64,000 bases of DNA from Loripinus fragilis (GCA_964019695.1 OZ026515.1:36968994-37032993), one strand, 5' to 3'. Counted from the stretch's first letter, positions 26,831-38,365 are shown. The notes: a model not told the origin generated them from the sequence alone. Translations and numbers: made by a program.

Positions 26831-27235
26831 AATTACGCAGCTTTAGATATCTGTAGAAAAGCTGCGTCTTTATGTTTTTAGACTGTTTGGACTTAAATAT
26901 AAGTAATACGCAGCTTTTCTGCAGCTCTCAGGAGCTGCAGATTTTACCTTAATGGTTCATTTGTTTAATAAAACAGAATATTCACCTTTTCTACAGCTTT
27001 CAGAATTAAATACGCAGCTTTCTCAGACAAACCAACTTAAATACGCAGCTTCTGCGCAGCCCACACAAAAAAGTACAGCTTTTACGCAGCTTATACGCAG
27101 GTCTGAAAAAAAAACGCAGCATTTCTACAGCTTTAACGCAGGTCTGAAAAAAACGCAGCTTTTACGCAGCTTTTTCAAAAAAGCTGCGGAAAAGCCGGCT
27201 TTTACGCAGCTTTTACGCAGAGCTGCGTTTAATTT
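26831..27235. repeat. Right subterminal array of AGCTTTTACGC motifs
   Basis: The same 11-bp motif family as at the left end (acgcagcttt, ctgcgtaaaa, cagctttctc), running up to the TIR ATTTTGGCAAGGG. Its presence at both ends supports treating 22298-27244 as one element. Confidence 0.75.
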
Positions 27236-27246
27236 TGGCAAGGGTA

Positions 27247-28330
27247 TGTCCTCGAGTCTGCGAAGCTGATTCATGCACTGAGGGGAACATTTGAATGAAG
27301 TTTAACGAAAATCATTCAAAGGGGATATATGAGCCAACACAAAATTGAAGGGTAAATCCCATGACCTTGAAGTATAGCCTTAACCTTGAGTCTACCTGCC
27401 AAGGGGCAACACACATACCATCTTACTGATAGGATTATTTGTGATGAAAATCACTCTAAGGGCTCAGGAAATATGGAGCAGACATGAAAGTAGTAGACTG
27501 ATAGACTGATGATTTGACTGACACACAAAATCTCCCATCTGCTTTGCGACAGCTGATTAATTTACTGACTTAAGATCTATGACTTTCCCATTAGCTGGCC
27601 TAACAAGGCTTGATGATTTTGAATGAACTCAATGGACTTACTTTAGCAAATGTGCAATGTTGCATTCATGAAATAACCATAAACAGGAACAGTCTATATA
27701 CAGTTTGCAACAGTATTTACCAGCACACCCCTCAAATTGTGTTTTTATGAATTGATTTATCTGTCAATATTCTGCAATCTCAAGTGTATGTGAATGATCA
27801 ATTTATATCCATCAAATACTCATTGTATTCTTTTGAACAACAAGGTTATTTAAGAACCTAACTTTTAAAATTTAAAACAATTATTATTTATACAATTAAA
27901 TGAAAGAAAAATAAAGAAAAAGAATAAATAAAACAAACAAATTTTTAACTAGGACAGATTAAATGATATTGAAAAGGAAAAAGTATGATTCAAGTAACAA
28001 TATATATCAGGTATTCCAAAAAAAAAAATCCAAGGTGTGCAATGGCTCAGTAGGAGAGTGACTGACTTGAGGTCGCTGGTCCGAGCCTCACCAGATGCAG
28101 TATGTTTTGTCCTTGAGCAAGACAATTAATCTTGTGGTTAGTACTGGTTCTACCCAGGAAACGTCCAGACATGACTGAAAAATTGTTGACAAGGAGAAAG
28201 TTTCAACTAAAAAAAATAAAAAAGCATCACATCAAAAAAATAAAACATAAAAAATGAAAAAATCAGCGAATAAAATTATGCATCAGTCAGGGAAAAAAAT
28301 TATAATATGTCAAAAAGGAGTCCCTCAGAA
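27247..28330. repeat. Macrosatellite unit 7, right part
   Basis: Resumes at tgtcctcgagtctg exactly downstream of the insertion site and runs to the unit boundary, with its SINE at about 28034-28208. It is more diverged than units 1-6 (for example ggctcagg near 27461, aaggtgtgc near 28032, and a loss in the aaatctacaaaa segment near 28330). Confidence 0.92.
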
Positions 28331-30570
28331 ATCTACAAAATTTTACAAAAGCAGACTCTGTTTCATTGAGTCTGTTCATGAGAATTACCAATGGAAAGCA
28401 CACCAGCCTCCCAAGGCCCCCAGCATGGGGGTCATATTGGTTAAAATCCTTGTTATTCTGATGAAAAAATCAAACAATAATATTTACTAAAAAAATTGAA
28501 AAAAAATGTCTTAGGTCCCTTTGACCAAAGTGCCTATATACAAATGAGAAATTTGATGAAATATTTTGTCGCAGAAGTAACAGTGTATTTTTTTCCACTG
28601 GGACAGAAAATCAATTCATAATTGCTCAACAATTTGAGAAAAGTGCACAAAATTAATCAGGCAGTTGGTTCCTTGTATGAACACAAGGATGCAGGAAGAA
28701 CTCACAGGTTCCATAACTTAATTTTACTCAAACAGTTACAATCAGCACTACACTATGCTGATGACAAACGACACATGGGTTTACATAGTTGTTCAACTTT
28801 AAACTTCATGTTATGTTCTGAATCTAATCTGATCTCAGAATTACTATAATTAACCCTATTGCACTCAGGATTGACCAATTTCTATGCCAGTGTGACCTTC
28901 TGAGTGCAATAGGGGTGATGTTTTAGAATGATGCACATTTACTAAATGCCCTTTATTATACATGGTAACAGCCTGTTACTAATAATATAGATAGCATAGA
29001 GAAATATGGATTATCTTCTAAGTTAAAATAAGCAATTAATTTATATGGTCATGAGAAAAGGATATATAGGATAAGAAAGCATATTTAGAAGGCTAGAAAA
29101 GCATGTTTCAGGAATCACTGAAAGCCTACAATGACACTTGAAGGATCTTGCACAAAATATGAAGAAACAGCATACCAAGGTTGATACATTAAGATAATCT
29201 TTTTTCAAAGTAAAATTTAAAATATTTTCTTGTCCATGTTTAGGGTACTCAACTGAACTGTCTCACTGACATGACTCTTTTGAGTAGCTATAGGATGTTT
29301 TTGGTTGAGGAGTAAGAAAATTAAATTTTGATCACAAACTTTTTAGAGAAGCTTCTTCACTTTTAGCCCTTTACTCCACGGGCTATTGTTAGATCATGAT
29401 ATAATTTTCTTTTATAGGTTAACATAAAAAAAAATTCAAGAAAAATTTAAGTAAAGTTTTGAACACGTTTGAAAATAATAGGAAAATTGAGAATTTGCTC
29501 AAAGAGCAATTATTTTGAATGCTCAATTTTCCATATTTTCAACATAGGCGTCAAAATGTGTTAATATGGAGTATAGGGTTAAACAACATTTATCCTGATT
29601 ACCACCATGCATATAAGAAGCATTCTTCACTGTTAATAACTTTTATCCTTCTGAAACACATCTATTATGAGGAAACCAATATTCAATCTTGTCTAAGACA
29701 TTGGAACTTCAGTGCAAGGAAGCTGTTAAGAGAAAACAATTCAATGAACTTGTCTAAGACATTAATGCCGTAAGGATCAGCTGTTGAAGAGGACACAATT
29801 CTATGAACTTGTCCAAGACATTGTTAGTATAACAATCAGCTGTTGAAAAGAAACAGTTCTATGATTTGTCTAAGACATTCATTTTGTAAGGATCAGCTGT
29901 TGAAAAAAATGCAGTTTTTGCTAACTTGTCCAAGACATTGATAATGTAAGGATCAGATGTTTAAAAGAAGCAGTTCTATGAACTTGTCAAAGGCATTGTT
30001 AATTAATGATCACCTGTTGGGAAGAACCCAACAACAAAATATATGCTTTGGATGAGAAAAAAGTAAAGTAATTTTCAGGAACACACTGTTATCTGCAGGC
30101 CTGGTAATTTGAAGAGTACCTTAGCAAGAAATTCAATGCTGTACAAATGAAACCAAAAAGTACTTATGTGTAAGGAATAAATATAGTACAGCTTAATCTA
30201 AACAGTAATGAATAGAGAATTTCTGATGTGGTACCTCCTGCTAAGAATACTAAAGGGAGAAATTGAAATGTGGTAATAGGTAAAATGACTCGAACTTGTG
30301 CAAGAAATTCAAAATGTAGTGCAACTTCAACTGAGTTAGACAACAAATGCCCTGATCAGCTTAGTCTTTTAGTTAAGAAGACAGCAGTCTGTAGGATAAC
30401 TCAAATTCCGCAAGCAGAATCTTTTGACCTTGAAGTGTGTCCTAGAGTCTGCGAAGCTGATTCATGCACTGAGGGGAACATTTGAATGAAGTTTAACGAA
30501 AATCATTCAAAGGGGATATAATGAGCCAACAAAAAATTGAAGGGTAAATCCCATGACCTTGAAGTATAGC
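28331..30570. repeat. Macrosatellite unit 8, truncated array edge
   Basis: About 2.24 kb of a unit that stops abruptly at gaagtatagc (30570). It is the most diverged copy: it lacks about 18 bases near 29132 and keeps about 130 bases near 29385-29515 that units 1-7 lack. That extra block is homologous to 47295-47430, so unit 8 probably preserves the ancestral form. Confidence 0.92.
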
Positions 30571-30786
30571 ATCTATAGAGATGGGGATGAGGTGGGTGTG
30601 TTATTTAAATGTTGTGACACCATGAGACAAAAGACATACAGGTGAATTTACAGAACATAAGGGTTCAATCGCATGCTTATTCACTTAACCGGTGTTACCA
30701 TGCAGGCTGCAAACTTAGCTGATTATAATAAATGGATGGCAACAAAGAATAACTGCATGCCGCTGAAAAAGTCATGTCATAAAGAA
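30571..30786. other. Array flank without recognised features
   Basis: About 215 bases of AT-rich sequence between the array edge and a Helitron-like end fragment. The short frame at 30673-30867 runs into the repeat and is not supported. Confidence 0.4.
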
Positions 30787-30870
30787 AACCAAGAGGGCCA
30801 AGTGGCCCTTGATCGCTCACCTGAATCTTTTGGTTTACAGTCTCTAATACATGTATACATATGGTAAACT
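30787..30870 (-). mobile_element. Fragment of a Helitron-like element end
   Basis: CCAAGAGGGCCAAGTGGCCC with a perfect AGGGCC/GGCCCT hairpin, followed by gatcgctcacctgaa. This parallels the left end of the elements at 11969 and 31970 (hairpin, then gcgctcacctgat). The rest is missing. Confidence 0.5.
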
Positions 30871-30928
30871 AAGCCATGCCTCCTCGCAATGTATATTTGT
30901 CTACAGATCAAATTTGTGTAAGCCTGTA

Positions 30929-31344
30929 ACAAGGTTCATACAGGGAAGCTTTAATAAATTTAAGAACTTTTCAAGGACTTCTCAAGACTGTTTTTACAGT
31001 TTTCAAGGACTAAAAATTTAGGAGAAATACTGATCGAAGTGTTAACATTCTTCTTCAAAAATGCTAGACTGAGATAATGGAGAAATAAGTACTAGAAAAT
31101 GAGTATGAAATTGTTGTGCCTTTCTTTGGTGCAGCATTTGCTGCACCAAATAAAGGCACAATAATTTTATACCAATTTGGATCTCTATCAACAGTGTTCA
31201 GTTCTACAGAAAATAGAAGAATTCAAGGACTTTTCAAGGCCTTTTAGTGATTTGCCAGTACTTTTCAAGGCAGATTTAATTTTCAAGGAATTTTCAAGAA
31301 AGCCCTCCAAATTAAAGTACTCTTCAAGCCTGTGTGAACCTTGT
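30929..31344. mobile_element. Inverted-repeat element with ACAAGGTTCAYACAGG ends
   Basis: Starts ACAAGGTTCATACAGG and ends CCTGTGTGAACCTTGT, with GTA on both sides (30926-30928 and 31345-31347) as a possible 3-bp duplication. The interior repeats ttttcaaggactttt and holds a strong hairpin at about 31119-31166 (GGTGCAGCA/TGCTGCACC with gtgcctt/aaggcac outside). No coding capacity. Confidence 0.6.
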
Positions 31345-31529
31345 GTAAGGTAGAAGATCAACAAGTAAATTACATTAAATTCTGACTATTGGCTTCAGAA
31401 GAAGATTTTTAAGTTTTTTTTATAAAGGTACAAAAGGGAAACTGGCTGCACCTCCTTGTAGTCCTAGCAGTGTGTTCTGCAACAATCCAATTTATTTTAG
31501 CTATACCTCTGGTCACCAAGTAACCATAT

Positions 31530-31660
31530 TTCAGCCAAATTATTTTGAAAAGTAAGTGAGTATGGCCAGGAAATACCACAATCACACTGCAGACCAACCC
31601 ACAGCATCGTGAGGAAGAGACGCAGAGCATTAACAGATGTTATTTGTTTCATTCATCATC
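31530..31660 (-). repeat. Dispersed repeat 'GTGGTATTTCxTGATCATAC', minus copy
   Basis: Minus-strand match to the family near 60882-61146, 61800-61944 and 62757-63025 (gaggaagag, tttgtctgcagtgtgtgat, ggtatttcctg). Another minus copy is at 59338-59430. Confidence 0.6.
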
Positions 31661-31662
31661 AG

Positions 31663-31836
<174 letters not shown>

Positions 31837-31969
31837 TTAATTAAAAAGGTAAAAACTAACAGTTTTTTTTTAAAAAAAAACACACACACTAAAGCTACTG
31901 CCTACACCCCTAGTCAAATGGTGATTCCAATTAAGAGCTCTGAATTCTGTTCTACTTGTGGGTGTAAAA

Positions 31970-34289
31970 CTAGAGGACTTGAAGGTCCTGAAGCCCTCAC
32001 CTGATCTTCTTACTGTTAAAATATGTCAAATAGGCCTTTAAGTTAAGTAGGTCATAATCAACCTAGGATCAACATTTAAACAAACTTGGTAGGCCCAACA
32101 TCCCAGATGCTACATACAAAGCCTAAATTCATCAGCCTTCTGGTTCTGGAGATTTGTCAGAGACAAAGACAATTTGTATAAATTTTGGCTAACTTAGGCC
32201 AGAATTTTTTTATTATCCTCCAGTAATGTATTTTGACGCACATCTATTTTGACGCACCTTTCATTTTCTTCAAATATATGAAGCTACATTATTTAATTTA
32301 CAATATCCTAGCATTGCTGAGGTAGAATGGCATTAGAAGAATACATCTAGGCGGCGAAATGTAAAAATTCTGATTTTCTTTGATTATTACGGCCCCTTTT
32401 ACTTACACTGGTCATGTTTTTTACCAAAATTCTTAAGGTACTTTTTTGTCAATTAAAAAACAAGATTTTTGATAGACAAATTTTATTCCAGTTTTAAAAT
32501 ATTTTATTTCCCTGCTACATTGGCATCTGCTCTTGTGATTCAACTTCAAATCATATGATTGCTTTAATGCTTTACAAAAAATAATTACATTTGATGTGGT
32601 GCTATGCCTTATATGAATTTATTAAGAAACTTGAAAGTGACAAAATATGTTAGCATATTTTCCCCAACTCGTTAACATAAGTGATATTAATAAATTGAAC
32701 AAATTAGTTTTTATTGTTACTGCATGCTGTCTAATGAACATTTTCATCCACAATTTGGATACGTTTCTTAAAGTAAGTGAGAGGAATATCCACTTCTAGT
32801 GCCCCACCCCAAAAACTAAAAAAACAAAATGGCCGCCATTTTCAGAATATCAGGTCTGATTTTTAAAGTATGATCATATATCCGACAACAAGTAATTCTT
32901 CTATTTTGTTGTGTTCTAACATACATAAGGTGCCTTCTCACCTTATACATGGCCTCGTTTTCAAGATTTTATGACTAAGTTGTAAGAAAAATGGAATAAA
33001 CATAGATGCGTCATTTCATATGACTCTCAAAAAAATAGTGTGCACCGCAGGGGTCTGTTTCCTTTTGAAATTATCAGGAGTATGGTCAATACAGAAAGAA
33101 AATAAGAGCATGAACTGATGAACTATGTGTTCATTAGTAACATACACAGTGCAACTTAACCCGTCTTTACATGTATACTTCATAAGTGATAAAATGGTGC
33201 TTAAGTGCGTCAAAACCCATGACTCTAGGATAGTTGATTTACGGGATTTTTTTTTCAGATTTAGGGTCGGGGGGACGAAAAAAAATAAATAAAAAAGCTC
33301 TACAAATGACCAGTTGACTGGTCATTTTCAGAGCTTTTTATTTTTATTTTTTTTCTTCAGATTTTTTTTTTTTTTTCAGAGCTTTTTTTCCTTTTTTTCT
33401 TTAATATCTCCAGAAAAACAGTAAAACTAGTAAGGTAATCTTTAAATATTTCATCATTTTCCTAAAAATCTGGAAGGGACAATCACTTCTAACAGTGTCA
33501 CTCTCAAAAATGCACAGACAGAACCTCAAAAAAATATCATTTTTTTTCAACCAAACAATTAATATTAAGAGTCGGCGGATAAAATAAAAAAAAAATTTTA
33601 GAAATTAAATTTTATTTTTTTCCTACTTTCCGGAAAATTACAGTAGGAGGGTTCGTAAATCAACTAATAAAAAAATTCTGGCCTTATCATATTAAATTTG
33701 AGTTCAATTGACTCAGCGGTCTCTGAGAATATATGTTTTAAACATTGATGGGACTCCAACATGAGCAGCCATGGTTCAAAGGTCAAAGGTCAGCCTGGAA
33801 CTTTTATAGCCATTGCCTCATTAGGCTAAACATATCAAGTGAGTAAATGGCTTTGGCTTCAACAGTTTTCAAAAAAATATTTTTTTCAAATAAATTCTCA
33901 CTTACATGCTTAAATGCATTAGGAAAGAAAATTTGACCTTAATGTTAAGTATCTCAAGGTCAACCTAGGATCATCATTTGAGTGGACTTGGTAGACCCTG
34001 CATCCCACATGCAACATACTAAGTCCCAAGTTCATCAGTCATCTGGTTGTGGAGAAAATGATTTTTAAAGAGTTTTTACCATATATGGGCATGGTGGCCA
34101 TCTTGATCAAGTCACCAGGAACATTTAAAGAAACTTAATTTCCTGTGTCCTTAGGAGTCTCTAAATGCTCTCTATATGAAATTTGAGTTCAATTGGCCAT
34201 GTGGTTTTAGAGAAGTTTGAAAATGTTGACAGACAACAATGGACGACAGACGCCCGGGTCATTGGTATACTATTGGCTCAGGTGAGCTA
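31970..34289 (-). mobile_element. Helitron-like ('pearl'-type) element, copy 2
   Basis: Starts CTAGAGGACTTGAAGGTCCT after an A run and ends GGCTCAGGTGAGCTA, matching copy 1 at 11969-13682. It contains accatatatgggcatggtgg and TCAAGGTCA cores and, near 34235, a decayed acagacaacaatggacgac in place of the (ACGG)n. It is clearly more diverged than copy 1 and carries the nested element at 32197-33683. Confidence 0.65.
32197..33683. mobile_element. Harbinger-like non-autonomous element with TTA duplication
   Basis: Perfect 19-bp inverted repeats, GGCCAGAATTTTTTTATTA at 32197-32215 and its complement at 33665-33683. TTA lies on both sides (32194-32196, 33684-33686). The unfilled order ggctaactta/tcat is visible in copy 1 of the host element (ggctgacttatcataagg near 13005), proving the insertion. 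A 3-bp TWA duplication and a GGC start are hallmarks of PIF/Harbinger. No transposase; the interior has a hairpin at about 33290-33350 (GACCAGT/ACTGGTC) and repeated gcgtcaaaa/gacgcac words. Confidence 0.75.
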
Positions 34290-34504
34290 ATGATCTATTG
34301 CCATTTAATAAACAGCTAAAAGCTTTAATGAAATAAAATAAATGATTTTACATGCTATGTTTTTTTCTGTTTGACTCTTACAGTAAATCTTACAGTGGTT
34401 TATACTGGAAGTGCCGATAATCAATCCATTCATGTCATACACTTGTTCCTAGCAGGTGCATAGCCAGGAGCTTTGTTATTTTGAAACCCACTGGAGAATT
34501 AAGA
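34290..34504. other. Unassigned spacer
   Basis: AT-rich; no frame or repeat recognised. Confidence 0.4.
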
Positions 34505-34630
34505 GACTTTTTCAGATAGCGAATAACAAAGGGGCTGATCAGACTGTGTAGATGCACAGGCTGGTCTGCGCCATTTGTTGTTCACAAGCAACAAAATCAG
34601 GGGTTTTCCCATTCAGGCAAATGTGATGTT
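34505..34630 (+). repeat. Dispersed repeat 'ctGATCAGACTGtgtaGATGCACAGGC'
   Basis: gcgaataacaaaggggctgatcagactg... ggctggtctgcg matches 39593-39715 in inverted orientation (cagaccagcctgcc... ctgatcagctcctttgttattcg). Family unidentified; probably a small transposable element. Confidence 0.55.
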
Positions 34631-34880
34631 GAAGATCAGACCTTTTAGTTGTGATATATACCAATTTAAATGCATTTTTTTATCAACAACATGTACTGAC
34701 TAGCCCTGCGAACAGCAATATGTCAATTAAAAAGAGTTTCCAGAGGAAAACTATGTCCCCCAACCGCAATTTGAGTTGGCAAGCATGCTTACTGCTCTTT
34801 ATTGTGTCAATGATCCATCAATTATTTCAAGGAAGAGCATGCACAAATATAAATTTGGTCAATCTTTGAAATTACAAAGT
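34631..34880. other. Unassigned spacer
   Basis: Contains a 72-codon frame (34651-34869) without splice signals or motifs; not called as a gene. Confidence 0.35.
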
Positions 34881-34889
34881 GGTGTGGTT

Positions 34890-36130
34890 ACCGTGAATAT
34901 AAGGTCAAGGTTATTAAAATCCCGATTAAAATCTAAATAACTCTTTTCTGTCTCCAAGTAATGTATATATGTTAGTTTGGGGCAGAAAACAGAGCTCAGA
35001 AAAGGCTGAATTTACAATTTTTTTAAGGACGATGACCTTGAAATGAAGACAGAGCTCAGAAAAGGCTGAATTTACAGTTTTTTTAAGGATGATGACCTTG
35101 AAATGAGGTGACCTTGAAAATAGGTCAAGGTCACCAAAATCATATCAACTCTACATTTTGCCACAATGATACAATACATTAAGTTTAGTTAGAATACATT
35201 ATTCAATTCCAAGAGATATCATACAAAAACCCTATTTTTGGTTAAAATTTGACATTTCAAAGAGCTGGTGTGACCTTGAAAATAAGGTCAGGGTCATCAA
35301 AATCAAATCAAGTCTTAACCCTCTCCTAACAATATATCTATGCAAGTTTGGTTAAAATTGAAACTGGTTCGGAATATAATTTGTGGAAATGGCTGATTTA
35401 TACTGTCTTTATAGGAGGGTGACCTTGAAAATTATGTCAAGGTCACCAAAATCTAATCAACTCTTCCCATCCTTCCAACAATGTATCTATGCAAGTTTGG
35501 TCAAAATCCCTCTACTGGTTCAAAGTATAGCACAAGGAAACCCCATTTTGGACTTTTCAGAGTACCGGTGTGACCTTGAAAATAAGGTCAAGGTCACCAA
35601 CATCTAATCAACTTTTCCCTTCTCCCAACAATGTATCTATGCAAGTTTGGTCAAAATCCATCAACTAGTTCAGAAGATAATGCACGGAAATGAAAAAGCG
35701 GATGCCGACGCTAACGCCGACAGGATCCGCACAGAAAACAAAAATCCATAGACTGTTCAGAAGATAACGCATGGAAACCATATTTTGAACATTTCAAAGT
35801 GCCGCTGTGACCTTGAAAATGAGCTCAAGGTCACCAAAATTTAATCATTTCTTTCCCTCCTCCAATCAATGTATCTCTGCAAGTTTGGTTAAAATCCATC
35901 CACTAGTTTAGAAGATAGCGAACAGAGACCATATTTTGGACATATCAAAGTGCCCCTGTGACCTTGAAAAAAAGATCAAGGTCACCAAAATCAAATCAAC
36001 TGTTCCCCTCCTCCCAACAATGTATCTATGCAAGTTTGGTCAAAATCCATTATCTGGTTCAAAAGATAATGCACTGAAATGAAAAAGCGGATGCCGACGC
36101 TGACGCCGACAGGATCCGCACGGAAAACAA
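34890..36130. repeat. Tandem core repeats of a Helitron-like family ('ccttgaaaataaggtcaaggtcacc')
   Basis: About seven imperfect copies of 120-180 bp, each with gtgaccttgaaaat-aggtcaaggtcacc, then aatgtatctatgcaagtttggt and aaaatccatc. The word gaaaaagcggatgccgacgc occurs at about 35691 and 36081. A 60-bp direct duplication is seen at 34989-35108. The composition matches the cores of the nearby Helitron-like elements but is a separate subfamily; no ends were identified. Confidence 0.7.
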
Positions 36131-36600
36131 TATATCCATCCACCTCTGCGACCAACATTTGCTGCACAAGAACTTGAAAACAAAACGTAATCAATTAGCG
36201 TTATTCACCAACTTGCTGATTAAATTTGCATATCCTCAGACCATAAGATTATATTATCCTGTCAATAAAGTCGCAGTCACTTTGTATGTAAGTTCTGTTT
36301 GGCTGAGAGCACAATAAGCACACACCTACTGCATTTGCTAAATGTGGTTAACAAATTATTTTTAATTCTTTTCACTAGTTTCAGAGAAAAATAAGGTTTT
36401 TTATAACCCTGATAAGTATTCTTCTTTAAATGGATCAAATTTGCTCTATCTATTTCCAGGAAACATTACTGTGTCATTTTGTCTGGCCTGATTTGGGTAC
36501 AAACTGTTAAAAGTTATCAGCTGACAAGCACAAATCCAGAAAGTTTCGTCAGAGGGATCCAACTCGACTCTGACAACTCTATTTCTTGATGAGGTAGAGA
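36131..36600. other. Unassigned spacer with a MITE fragment near 36475-36540
   Basis: Mostly unrecognised AT-rich DNA. tttgtctggcctgatttggg and aaagttatcagctgac near 36478-36525 resemble the foldback family at 37858-38078. Confidence 0.4.
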
Positions 36601-36621
36601 GGATCCTATTACCACTAAAAG

Positions 36622-36860
36622 CGGGCGATCATTGGCCCGCCAGAAAAACACCATTTAAATGGCGTTTTGCTGGCGGGCGATGATGGCCAACCGTTGAACG
36701 CTGGCTTGGTAGCTTTGTGATTTTCCAGAGGATCTGGACCAGTATTGCTAAGGAACTACAGCTTTGTGATTTTCCAGGGAGTGGGGGATCAGGACCCCCT
36801 GCCCCCCTCCTCCCCCTCCCCCCTTTGGATCTGTGCGTGGCTGAGAACAAAAGATATCAC
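36622..36860. repeat. Palindrome plus GGATCC/C-run repeat family, copy 1
   Basis: GCGGGCGATCATTGGCCCGC near 36620 and its inverse GGCGGGCGATGATGGCC near 36673 flank a short spacer. Next come gatctggaccagtattgctaaggaac and a C-rich run ending ttggatctgtgcgtgg. Related sequence is at 54700-54980 (inverted) and 57240-57640. Confidence 0.55.
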
Positions 36861-36892
36861 TGGCAGGGAAAGACATAAGTATCATTTATCCT

Positions 36893-36985
36893 AGCTTAGT
36901 ACTGGTTCAACCCAGGAAGAATCGTCCCTATATAACTGAAAGATTGTTGTTGGGACGTAAAGAATCAAATTGAACGAACGAACAT
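36893..36985 (+). mobile_element. SINE 3' fragment
   Basis: gcttagtactggttcaacccaggaag ... aactgaaagattgttgttgggacgtaaagaatcaaat: the body and tail of the SINE family seen in the macrosatellite and at 44335-44515, without its tRNA-like head. Confidence 0.65.
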
Positions 36986-37092
36986 AAGTATCAAGATTCA
37001 CTGTTCACACAATAAACCAACAGAGGTTACAGTTGACTTTTTTACACAGGGGAGCAACTTTTTTGCGAACTTTTGCATGGCTGTTGTCATAT

Positions 37093-37283
37093 GAGCCTTA
37101 ACTCTTTGCCTACTAGTGCTGATAACCTTTGCAAACAGTTTGGGCCCAGATCAAGCCTGACAAAATGTCAGGCCTGGTCTGGATCCAAATTGCTTGACAC
37201 ACTGAAGAATTTTTTGAAAAAGTTGATATTGAAAAGAATCAGCAGAGGACAAAAAAGCATTAAATTACCCAGTAGGCAAACAA
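37093..37283 (-). mobile_element. Foldback MITE, TTAACTCTTTGCCTACT family, minus copy
   Basis: Starts ttaactctttgcctac and ends ttacccagtaggcaaa. The interior (tttgcaaacagtttgg, gacaaaatgtcaggcct, aaaagttga) is the reverse of the copy at 37858-38078. Relatives are found at 46230-46400 and 48615-48770. Confidence 0.6.
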
Positions 37284-37461
37284 ATAATAGTCAGGGAGGT
37301 TTATATAGTAACTGGTGGAGGATTTATACACCACATCTCAGAATTTTAATAAATAACAAGTTTAAAAACTTATTTTCCCCAAAAAACAGATTCACAAGAC
37401 GCCCTGAATCACATGGATTCACAGAATAAATTGAAAACAAGCCAGCAGTAAACAGGTACTT

Positions 37462-37535
37462 AGGCAAATAGTGCAGACCCAGATGAAATGCTACATAAGG
37501 TGGCATTTCATCATTATCTGCACTGTTTGAGGAGA
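37462..37535. repeat. 74-bp foldback hairpin
   Basis: GCAAATAGTGCAGACCCAGA TGAAATGC pairs with GCATTTCA-TCATTATCTGCACTGTTTG. Similar words occur near 41965 and 43790. Confidence 0.55.
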
Positions 37536-37596
37536 TAAAAACATTCTTAAGGGACAGAAATACATCATTTTATAGAAATTTTGACTGGCAACCTCT

Positions 37597-37790
37597 TAAC
37601 CCATGAAGCGCCCCCTTTAATTTGCAGCAGACGACTATTCAAATTTTACCGCTTTTCAAAAATAACAAATAAGGCATGATATTTCAAGACGATTCTCATG
37701 AAATATCATACCTTAATTTGTCGAAAACTAGGAAAGATGTTGCAAAATTTGTCGTCTGCTACAGTCGTGATTGGCCCTTTAAGGGTTTAG
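37597..37790. mobile_element. Foldback MITE, TTAACCC-TTAAAGCGCC family, copy 1
   Basis: Ends TTAACCCATGAAGCGCC and GGCCCTTTAAGGGTTTA. The two halves (gcagacgactattcaaatttt ... caaaatttgtcgtctgc; aggcatgatatttca ... tgaaatatcatacctt) are inverted copies of each other. The second copy is at 49439-49654. Confidence 0.7.
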
Positions 37791-37857
37791 ATACAAAATG
37801 AACAATTTCATTCTTTTTGTATCAATATTTATGGCAAAATCCATCAGAATGAAAAGG

Positions 37858-38078
37858 TTTAACTCTTTGCCTACTGTGTAATTTTGCAGGGTTTTTTTTG
37901 TCGTCTGCTGTTTTTTTTCAAAATCAACTTTTTCGAAAAATTATTTCAGGAATACCATCAGAGTGTCAAATAGTTTGGATCTAGATCAGACCTGACATTT
38001 TGTCAGGCCTGATCGGGGTCCAATCTGTTTGCAAAGGTTATCAGCAGACGACACGTACATAGTCAGCAAAGAGTTAAC
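37858..38078 (+). mobile_element. Foldback MITE, TTAACTCTTTGCCTACT family, plus copy
   Basis: Starts TTTAACTCTTTGCCTACT and ends AGTCAGCAAAGAGTTAA. An internal palindrome, gacctgacattttgtcaggcc, lies near 37989-38009. Same family as 37093-37283 and the pieces at 46230-46400 and 48615-48770. Confidence 0.65.
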
Positions 38079-38365
38079 AGGACAAGACTTACACAAAAGA
38101 TTGCAAAGTTCTCTTGAGATGGCCATTGGTATAAATACAACCAATTCAGCCGACTTCAAAATTAAAGTTATGTAGTTTGATTTGAACAAGAGAACAAAGC
38201 AATAACCCGACATCATGACATCAAAACAACATCAAATTATGTCACATGATCGACAAAAATAATTGATTCCCATATTGCTTCAGGTAAGAAGTCATGGAAC
38301 CTGATACTGATGTCATGTTGTTATGATGTCATGTTGCCATTGGGAGTATTTCAACACCAACTCAC
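38079..38365. other. Spacer, nothing recognised
   Basis: AT-rich; a 76-codon minus frame spans the neighbouring MITE and is not supported. Confidence 0.35.

Larger units (their letters stand above)
22298..27244. mobile_element. 4.95-kb inverted-repeat DNA element flanked by TA, inserted in unit 7
   Basis: The ends read TA-CCCTTGCGAAAAAT... (22296 on) and ...ATTTTGGCAAGGG-TA (to 27246), giving an inverted CCCTTGC terminus and a TA duplication. Intact units read gaagtgtgtcctc at this point, and here gaag/TA...TA/tgtcctc flanks the element, so the empty site is visible in the sister units. Both subterminal regions (about 22310-22960 and 26830-27235) are packed with an AGCTTTTACGC / GCGTAAAAGCT motif. 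The interior holds a foldback, three SINE copies and a large GGTA/GGGT microsatellite, but no transposase. Superfamily unassigned; TA duplication fits IS630-Tc1-type elements, among others. Confidence 0.65.

Noticed and set aside
22310..27235. CRISPR-like array suggested by the regular short motifs
   Set aside because: The motif occurs in both orientations without unique spacers, and the context is a eukaryotic transposon end.
32825..32845. AAAATGGCCGCCATTTT as a YY1-type promoter site
   Set aside because: It lies deep inside a Harbinger-like element with no adjacent gene, and is a short palindrome that could occur by chance.
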